Shown here: positions 6,480 through 11,081 of the stretch, one piece after another
Position numbering within the stretch: the first letter of the stretch is position 1
How the letters are laid out: the number at the start of each line of letters is the position of its first letter
Translations under genes and position numbers: made by a program
Assembly (NCBI GenBank): GCA_030672945.1
Contig: DAOVFL010000018.1
Span: 1 to 11,081 of the forward strand
From: Candidatus Bathyarchaeota archaeon
GTDB lineage: Archaea > Thermoproteota > Bathyarchaeia > Bathyarchaeales > Bathycorpusculaceae
Direction of reading: 5' to 3'
Length of the DNA stretch: 11,081 bases
The notes under the pieces: model-generated
Told to the model about the DNA's origin: nothing
What the model saw: the letters and a program-made list of their open reading frames with translations, nothing else
Database searches by the model: none

Positions 6480-7923
6480 AGAACAGCCTTGTTTCTCCCA
6501 TGGTTTTAATATCTAAAGCTTTAACCTGAACAACTATTGGAAAGTCTTTGACAACTTTTCCAAGTACCAGGCACTGATGAGGGGGTAAATCTTTAGCAAT
6601 TGATTTAACTGTTTCTGCATCAACTTTAGCTGCTCGTGAAACAGCTTCTAAATCATGTTCATTTGTGAAGTTTAAGAGGAAAATGTTGTCCGCTTGACGG
6701 TATATGTTTTCACGAATTGTGTCTGGTTGGTTAGTTACAAATGTTGTGAATATCCCGAAATGTCGCATGCGTGTTACGATGTCGTCCCAATAAGTTTCAC
6801 GCAAATAAAGGTGAGCTTCCTCAGCAAAGAGAAAAATAGCCTTAAGTTTCCAGCTTGTCAACAACTCAACGAGTTTTCCAAGCACGTATTCGACAACTAT
6901 TTGTCTGTCAATAGACGAGGTATTTCGCAAGTTTATGATAATGGCGCCGCCTTCCTTCTTAGCCTTTAATAGACTTTCTTTCAGAAGCATGGCTTCGGCG
7001 AGATTGTCTGTGAAGAAGCGGGAATTGACTAAGGCGTAGTAGCGTGAGAAAAGAGCGTCACGAACATGGTGGTTGCAACTCCAGTTGCGTATAGCTTCAC
7101 CTAGTTCATATAAGTTAAGGCTACCTTTTTCTTTCAGGGATTGCCATATGCGTCTGAATTCGCGAGTGGATGTTCCAGGTAGATGTAATGCGTGAATAAG
7201 AATGCTCAGTAAAACATGTAGGTGCAATTGTTTTAGGGTGACTTTAAAGTTTTGAGAAGGTGTCAAAACATGAATCTTGTTGTAATAGGCGTTTCTTTTT
7301 TCGTCAGATGTCATGCCTAGACTTACGTATTCCCCGTTCAAATCGAAGACAACTACTGCGGCTCCATATCTCACTAGATTGAGCATCAAAAGTTTGGACA
7401 GATGAGATTTACCAGTTTCTTTCTTCCCAGTTATTATATTTAACCTTCCATCCAAGGATGAAGCATCTATTGTAAGAACCGTTGAATCCTTTGTACTTCC
7501 TAAAATTATTGGAAGTTTACCATCAATCTTTGCCAGTTTAAGCAGCGCTGGAATTGGCAACTTTTTTATTGTTGATCGGGGGCGAGAGGGAAGCCATGAG
7601 CTGCTCGGTCTTAAACTCCCGTTTTCCATTGTTGCACGGATTTTGCATCGGAGAAGCCTTGCATCTTGAATATACGTAATATGAGGAGCAATTTCTAAAG
7701 GATCAAAATTTTCGCCTTGAAGAACTTCCCCACCATCTGGAAGGCTTCGGAGCAATTCTTCGAGGATGCCTGGAATGTTTGCAAATTGAACGTCAATTAC
7801 TTGTATTATTAATTTTTTTCTACCGTTAGGATCTTCAATAAGTAAGTAGTCACCTTTTTCCACAGTTTCATTTGGAAAACTCAGAATCTGGACGATATTA
7901 CCTTCTTTCTTATAAAGCTTCAC
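6463..7923 (-). CDS. herA: HerA hexameric DNA helicase/translocase
   Basis: HerA is a FtsK/VirB4-like hexameric ATPase that works with NurA, and with Mre11-Rad50 in many archaea, to resect DNA ends for recombination repair. Counting from the upstream TTG at 7929: an N-terminal HAS-barrel region (about 1-100); Walker A G168-KKETGKS175; DLNGEY at 196-201; Walker B with two acidic residues AIFLFAEEAH (E370, E371); and the VTNQP sensor region near 399-403. The C-terminal part stays HerA-like to the end. I choose GTG 7923 over TTG 7929: GGTGA (7933-7937) is 9 bases from the GTG but only 3 from the TTG, and GTG gives a GTGA overlap with the nurA stop, which implies translational coupling. No mre11 or rad50 is in the window. 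The gene end overlaps the Nudix gene by 17 bases. Confidence 0.94.
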   Translation of the reverse strand: MKLYKKEGNIVQILSFPNETVEKGDYLLIEDPNGRKKLIIQVIDVQFANIPGILEELLRSLPDGGEVLQGENFDPLEIAPHITYIQDARLLRCKIRATMENGSLRPSSSWLPSRPRSTIKKLPIPALLKLAKIDGKLPIILGSTKDSTVLTIDASSLDGRLNIITGKKETGKSHLSKLLMLNLVRYGAAVVVFDLNGEYVSLGMTSDEKRNAYYNKIHVLTPSQNFKVTLKQLHLHVLLSILIHALHLPGTSTREFRRIWQSLKEKGSLNLYELGEAIRNWSCNHHVRDALFSRYYALVNSRFFTDNLAEAMLLKESLLKAKKEGGAIIINLRNTSSIDRQIVVEYVLGKLVELLTSWKLKAIFLFAEEAHLYLRETYWDDIVTRMRHFGIFTTFVTNQPDTIRENIYRQADNIFLLNFTNEHDLEAVSRAAKVDAETVKSIAKDLPPHQCLVLGKVVKDFPIVVQVKALDIKTMGETRLFFRDTN

Positions 7924-9005
7924 GAGCAACTTTCACCTTTACCGAAGGGGCCAAACAGAAGCCTATGCATATCTGGTCTATTGATGATCCTAAGATCGTA
8001 TTTTCGGGCTATGAAATGTTGTATGGCTATGACTTCGTTTGCTGTAAAAGTGCAGAAGATATGGGCTAAACGTAGGGTTTCAGGATAACTTTGTATTAAC
8101 AGGTCGTTTCCCATAAGTTTCTCAACAGCCTCTACCTTTTGTTTACTAGGGACTTCTCTGTCGATGTCAAGCCTAAAGGCGTAGTTTCCTCTAGTTAACC
8201 TAGCCACGTAAACATCACCGAGTAAGGTAATCGGAGGTTTAGGCTTCAAACCATTTATCTCAAAAAGATAAGGCGGTTTATATCCAAACGCCACATCCGT
8301 TATAAGATATCCATTAAATCTTAGATTAGTCATCTTTGAAAAAGCTAAAACTATGTTCTCTCTTTTCCTTGCATTACCTAAAATTTCCTTCATTTGTCGC
8401 GTTGAGGTCTCAGCAATTCCAGATGTTAATGAACCATCAAAAAGAACAAGCCCATTGCTTACTGTTCTTGACAATGTATCCTGCAGCCACCTTTCGAGGA
8501 GACTTGCTATTCGTGTTGGCATCTGCAAAATACTCGGTGAGCAATTATGGTTGTGTTCATGTGAAGAGATAGAATATGTCCTGTATAATGCATTGTAGAC
8601 TTCTTTTTTGTTTTGCTCCGTCACATGAAAAATGAATGGACCAAACCGTAAGTATCTGTAGTTTCTTTTCTGTTTCCAGATGATTGCTCCTCGAACTGCA
8701 ATTATCATACCCTTACTTGTCTCACCGATTTTTATGCTGGAAGTGTCAACAGCCGCAACAAGTGTCTCCTCTGATCTTGGTTTTAATAGAGTGGGTTGTA
8801 ATTTAATTTGCGTAGTTTCAATTTGCTGTTCTAGGTTATTGTCTTGTTGGAATACTTGTTGGCTTAATTGAAAAGGTTGGTTCTTTGCATGCTTGAGTGA
8901 GAGTATGCTCAGCTCAATGAAACGTTGTGGTAATAACATGTTTATGGAAGGTTGTGGAAAACTATATTTTGGTGTTGTTATAATAGCTAATTGCTCAATC
9001 AACAT
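7920..9005 (-). CDS. nurA: NurA 5'-3' nuclease
   Basis: NurA is a Mn-dependent 5'-3' nuclease with an RNase H-like core, working as a dimer bound to the HerA hexamer. Seen here: a Gln-rich, poorly conserved N-terminal part (about 1-80), then AVDTSS (D87), a long insertion, LFDGSL (D190), the GDVYVARL strand, and the late SYPETLRLAH block (Y307, H315) that is characteristic of the family. Both core aspartates are present, so activity is expected. At 361 residues it is within the family range. The start used is ATG 9005 with GGTGA only 3 bases upstream; a later Met (8939) in INMLLPQRF is a possible alternative. Its last bases overlap herA by 4. It is divergent from the small winged-helix gene at 9095 across about 90 bases. 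Confidence 0.92.
   Translation of the reverse strand: MLIEQLAIITTPKYSFPQPSINMLLPQRFIELSILSLKHAKNQPFQLSQQVFQQDNNLEQQIETTQIKLQPTLLKPRSEETLVAAVDTSSIKIGETSKGMIIAVRGAIIWKQKRNYRYLRFGPFIFHVTEQNKKEVYNALYRTYSISSHEHNHNCSPSILQMPTRIASLLERWLQDTLSRTVSNGLVLFDGSLTSGIAETSTRQMKEILGNARKRENIVLAFSKMTNLRFNGYLITDVAFGYKPPYLFEINGLKPKPPITLLGDVYVARLTRGNYAFRLDIDREVPSKQKVEAVEKLMGNDLLIQSYPETLRLAHIFCTFTANEVIAIQHFIARKYDLRIINRPDMHRLLFGPFGKGESCS
7933..7937 (-). promoter_or_regulatory. Ribosome binding site of herA inside nurA
   Basis: GGTGA on the minus strand, within the last codons of nurA. The 9-base spacing to GTG 7923 against 3 bases to TTG 7929 is the reason for the chosen herA start. Confidence 0.55.
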
Positions 9006-9036
9006 GATTCACCAATAAGCAATTGTTTGAGAATGA

Positions 9037-9046
9037 AATATTTAAA
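9037..9046. promoter_or_regulatory. Shared, nearly palindromic TATA box between nurA and gene A
   Basis: ATATTTAAAT sits midway between the divergent genes and reads as a TATA box on both strands. Toward gene A it predicts a start near 9068 and a leader of about 27 bases holding AGGTGA. Toward nurA it predicts a start near 9015, almost leaderless. Pattern-based. Confidence 0.45.
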
Positions 9047-9048
9047 TG

Positions 9049-9062
9049 TTGTGCATGTACAA
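9049..9062. promoter_or_regulatory. Imperfect palindrome next to the shared TATA box, possible operator
   Basis: TTGTGCATGTACAA matches its own reverse complement in 12 of 14 positions. It lies directly after the TATA box of gene A, where a bound repressor would block polymerase, and TGTGCA repeats 15 bases later (9050 and 9065). Gene A itself encodes a winged-helix-like protein and would be an obvious candidate to bind it. No binding evidence exists in the sequence alone. Confidence 0.25.
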
Positions 9063-9094
9063 GATGTGCAATTCAATAAACAATAGGTGAAAGA

Positions 9095-9493
9095 TTGACA
9101 GAAAAAAGAGCAAGACTACCAATACGCGTAAAAATGAAAATAGGATCAATAGAATTCGAAATAGAATGCCAAGAAGATCAACTTCAGGCAACAGTTGACA
9201 AAATTCTCTCAGCAGTTACCGAAAAACTGAAAGGAACATCATTAATAACTGAAAGAGCTGCACCGCTACCAAGAGTAGAAACCTGTAAAGGCTTGATCCA
9301 AAAACTTTGGGAAGAGGGATGGTTTGCAGTTCCTAGAAACCTAGGTGATGTGCACAGTGAGATGGCAAGGAAGGGATTTCACTACGACCGTACAGCTGTA
9401 GCCCACGCGCTAATCGATCTAGTGAAAGATGGAGTACTAACAAGAGGTGGAAAACCACGAAGGTACCAATATGCCCAGAAGAGACCGCCTTAA
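9095..9493 (+). CDS. Gene A: small two-domain protein with a winged-helix-like C-terminus
   Basis: A 132-residue protein of no characterised family that I recognise. Residues about 8-46 form a predicted beta-hairpin (RVKMKIGSIEFEIE) followed by an amphipathic helix; a short linker follows; residues 63-127 look like a winged helix, with P80-R81-N-L, GFHYDRT (94-100) as the likely recognition helix start, ALIDLVKDG (105-113) and a wing rich in Arg and Gly (KPRRYQY). The C-terminal half lines up without gaps with gene D around GFHYDRT/GLRYPRR and LVKxG. The start is TTG with AGGTGA 4 bases ahead, under its own TATA-like box, divergent from nurA. A DNA-binding regulator or chromatin-type role is inferred from fold only. 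Confidence 0.7.
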   Translation: MTEKRARLPIRVKMKIGSIEFEIECQEDQLQATVDKILSAVTEKLKGTSLITERAAPLPRVETCKGLIQKLWEEGWFAVPRNLGDVHSEMARKGFHYDRTAVAHALIDLVKDGVLTRGGKPRRYQYAQKRPP

Positions 9494-9551
9494 AGCCTAA
9501 ACCATAATGTATTCTAAGTTGCATGAATAGCCTTTACGGAGAAAAGCTTAA

Positions 9552-10064
9552 TCAGATACTTAATTTTACCTTAATCCTCGGTAGAATCTCCCTTTGCATC
9601 TGAGCAATACCGAAAACTGAAATCTTGTATTTACCACCATTAGTTTTCACTGCTAACTCTCTTCTGACAAGCTCCCCAAGACGTGTACTCACAATTTTTG
9701 AGCTTTTCCCCAATTTACCTTGAAGGTCTTCCCTTGAAATGGCATCACTCTCTAATGTACCTAATTTGAAACCTATATAACTGGCTAGAAGCTGCAGAAC
9801 CAAAGTCTCGCTATCCGTTAGCTTATCCCTTGAAGCTAGGAGATGTGGGCCTTCATTTGTCAAAGCAATTAATTTTTCGCAGTCATTAATGAGGTTTTGT
9901 AAATTTACATTTAATATCATTTTCTTTGCAATCACAAATGTTGGAATAAACTCGCTGAAAAACTTGTTTATACTTATCCAAACATTGTTTACAGAGCCAG
10001 AAAAATTTTTTTCAACATCTTTATACTTAACATGGATAACAATCTTATCCTCTCCACAGGTCAC
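9552..10064 (-). CDS. Gene B: paralog of gene C, helix-rich protein with a winged-helix-like end
   Basis: A 170-residue protein of unknown function, last of the D-C-B operon. The N-terminal hairpin (IVIHVKYKDVEKNFSG, 8-23) is followed by a helix with NVWISINKFFSEFIP (27-41), a string I associate with uncharacterised archaeal proteins. Residues 65-94 share a motif with gene C: LTNEGP (68-73), KLTDSE (81-86), then LQLLAS. The region 108-150 (ISREDLQGKLGKSSKIVSTRLGELV and a following hairpin) looks like a winged helix, and a C-terminal helix follows. The start is GTG: a TAA lies three codons upstream in frame, and a GGGG run inside the end of gene C lies 10 bases ahead. Only 6 bases separate it from gene C. 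No signal peptide or membrane segment is seen. Confidence 0.7.
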   Translation of the reverse strand: MTCGEDKIVIHVKYKDVEKNFSGSVNNVWISINKFFSEFIPTFVIAKKMILNVNLQNLINDCEKLIALTNEGPHLLASRDKLTDSETLVLQLLASYIGFKLGTLESDAISREDLQGKLGKSSKIVSTRLGELVRRELAVKTNGGKYKISVFGIAQMQREILPRIKVKLSI

Positions 10065-10070
10065 CTCGTA

Positions 10071-10535
10071 TTATCCCCTTAACCTAACTAAAACCTCGTC
10101 CTCAACCCATCTTTCACCCTGTACTGTTAGCTTAAACTCAGGCTTGGTCGGATCTGGCTTAAAAACCTGCCCTCTTTTAGTCATCTCGTTCAGTCTGGCT
10201 GGAACCATGCTTCTTACACCGCTTGATGCCAAAAGTTTCTTTATCTGCGCTGATGTGTTTTTCTTACCTTTAGAAGCATATAGGACTAAGCCTATAGCTT
10301 CATAGTGTGTGAGTTTTCCGCTGGTTACTAGAACAGGTCCTTCAGTGGTTAATTCAACTACACCCTTCAACTGAACTGCTGCAGTTGGAGTAAATTTTGT
10401 CGAGACAAGATCTGAGGTTTTTTCCATGAAATCTCCTGGAAAATCCTCAAGCATTTTGAGAATTTCCTGTGGATTTTCACCGTCCATTATAATTTCGCCA
10501 AAAGCTGTTTTTATTTTTACAATTACCTTTCCCAT
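10071..10535 (-). CDS. Gene C: paralog of gene B, winged-helix-like protein
   Basis: A 154-residue protein of unknown function, middle gene of the D-C-B operon. The N-terminal module is a hairpin (VIVKIKTAFGEIIMDG, 4-19) and a helix (PQEILKMLEDFP). The shared block with gene B is LTTEGP (62-67), KLTHYE (74-79) and LVLYAS (83-88). Residues 92-140 (TSAQIKKLLASSGV, VPARLNEMTKRGQV, then FKLT) fit a winged helix with a wing, and a basic-acidic helix ends the protein. GGAGG at 10543-10547 is 7 bases before the ATG, the strongest ribosome site in the window, and it lies in the 14-base gap after gene D. This gene may therefore be translated more than its neighbours. Function is not claimed. Confidence 0.7.
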   Translation of the reverse strand: MGKVIVKIKTAFGEIIMDGENPQEILKMLEDFPGDFMEKTSDLVSTKFTPTAAVQLKGVVELTTEGPVLVTSGKLTHYEAIGLVLYASKGKKNTSAQIKKLLASSGVRSMVPARLNEMTKRGQVFKPDPTKPEFKLTVQGERWVEDEVLVRLRG

Positions 10536-10542
10536 TCATCTT

Positions 10543-10547
10543 CCTCC
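10543..10547 (-). promoter_or_regulatory. Strong ribosome binding site of gene C
   Basis: Full GGAGG on the minus strand, within AAGGAGGAA, 7 bases from the ATG at 10535 and inside the 14-base gap after the gene D stop. It fixes the start of gene C. Confidence 0.65.
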
Positions 10548-10549
10548 TT

Positions 10550-11032
10550 TCAGGCTAGAACTTCTTCTTCCGCAAGAATGTAAACATGGCCAGCATCGGT
10601 CTTCCAACGCTTAACTCTTCCCTTTTTTACAAGTCCCGTTAGAACTCCTGTTAGAGTGCGTCTTGGATAACGCAATCCACTAGCCTTCACCGCGTCCTCT
10701 AATTCAACGATGGTGCGGGGGCGCCACTTTCCCCAGTCAGTTGCAAGAATGTTTAGTACAGCTTCACTGCAATTTTTAGCATGTAAAATTCTAGGGAGTT
10801 TCTGTGCTGAGGTCTCTTCTTTTGTAGCTGCTGTCTTAACTTTGAGTGTTGTTGTTGTCTTAGGTTTAGAAGCTTCAAAAGCCTTGGAAATGTTAGCCGT
10901 CAAGTTTGGTAATTCTCTGATCGTCTTTAGAACTTCTTCGCGTTCTCCATTGATTTCAACTTCGTAATCACCCATTTTTATTCTAAAAGCAAAATTTCCT
11001 TTTTTTATTCTTTCTCCAATCGTATTTGGCAA
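10550..11032 (-). CDS. Gene D: paralog of gene A, two-domain protein with winged-helix-like end
   Basis: A 160-residue protein of unknown function, first of the D-C-B operon. The N-terminal hairpin (FAFRIKMGDYEVEING, 14-29) and helix (EEVLKTIREL) match the other three; a Thr/Lys-rich flexible linker (about 54-80) follows; residues 84-154 look like a winged helix with P105-R-T, GLRYPRR (119-125), LTGLVKKG (131-138) and an RW-containing wing. The start is uncertain: TTG 11032 has only a weak GGGAT site, and a TATA-like box at 11043-11051 would place the transcript start near 11021, after it. A Met at 10975 would cut off the first strand that the paralogs keep, so I keep the TTG. The window ends 49 bases upstream, so further operon members upstream cannot be excluded. 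Confidence 0.65.
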   Translation of the reverse strand: MPNTIGERIKKGNFAFRIKMGDYEVEINGEREEVLKTIRELPNLTANISKAFEASKPKTTTTLKVKTAATKEETSAQKLPRILHAKNCSEAVLNILATDWGKWRPRTIVELEDAVKASGLRYPRRTLTGVLTGLVKKGRVKRWKTDAGHVYILAEEEVLA

Positions 11033-11042
11033 GATTATCCCG

Positions 11043-11051
11043 AAATATAAG
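11043..11051 (-). promoter_or_regulatory. Possible TATA box of the D-C-B operon
   Basis: The minus strand reads CTTATATTT. It is close to the assigned gene D start: the implied transcript start (about 11021) falls inside the coding region, so either the gene D start is later than drawn or this box is not the one used. Confidence 0.3.
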
Positions 11052-11081
11052 AAGTGTTAACTCCTTTTAGAATTTGCGTAT

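Noticed and set aside
9889..10305. 138-codon open frame on the plus strand over genes B and C
   Set aside because: It spans the junction of two minus-strand genes with good starts and shared motifs; no ribosome site or domain supports it.
1..11081. tRNA genes, C/D-box RNAs, CRISPR repeats, insertion sequence ends
   Set aside because: I looked for paired RTGATGA/CTGA boxes, regular short repeats, terminal inverted repeats and tRNA-like cloverleaf signatures and found none that I could support by eye.

Overview
The window reads as chromosomal DNA of an archaeon. Archaeal marker genes sit side by side: an Sm-like RNA-binding protein, a RIO2 kinase, a rhodanese-less ThiI, an archaeal-type UMP kinase and a nurA-herA pair. 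TATA-like boxes lie about 25-30 bases ahead of likely transcript starts, Shine-Dalgarno sites are often of the GGTGA type, and TTG and GTG starts are common. The DNA is AT-rich. A member of the Thermoproteota or the wider TACK group (for example Bathyarchaeia- or Thaumarchaeota-like) is my best guess, but that is inference. I saw no tRNA, rRNA, CRISPR array or insertion sequence.

Layout. 1-379: no convincing gene. 380-1075 (-): AIM24/TIGR00266-family protein. 1177-1374 (+): tiny three-helix membrane protein. 1375-1848: no intact gene, perhaps coding remnants, then the promoter of the Sm-like gene (1849-2085, +). On the minus strand, 4773-2078 looks like one transcription unit: GNAT acetyltransferase, thiI, rio2. 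The rio2 end overlaps the Sm-like gene end by 8 bases. 4774-5189: a second gap with possible coding remnants and the pyrH promoter. 5211-5885 (+): UMP kinase. 6033-6479 (+): Nudix hydrolase, whose end overlaps herA by 17 bases. 9005-6463 (-): nurA followed by herA, joined by a 4-base GTGA overlap.

9095-11032 holds the least explained part: four small proteins that share a plan, an N-terminal beta-hairpin-plus-helix module followed by a winged-helix-like C-terminal region. One (gene A, +) is divergent from nurA. The other three (D, C, B, -) form a tight operon (gaps of 14 and 6 bases). A resembles D and B resembles C in the C-terminal half, so the cluster looks like two pairs of ancient duplicates. 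I do not recognise a characterised function for them.

Working together: the 4773-2078 unit joins tRNA sulfuration and ribosome maturation and faces an Sm-like RNA chaperone, so this half is RNA-centred. NurA and HerA form the DNA end-resection machine. The neighbouring DNA-binding-like paralogs may be regulators or chromatin factors, but nothing in the window ties them functionally to NurA-HerA beyond a shared, partly palindromic promoter region.
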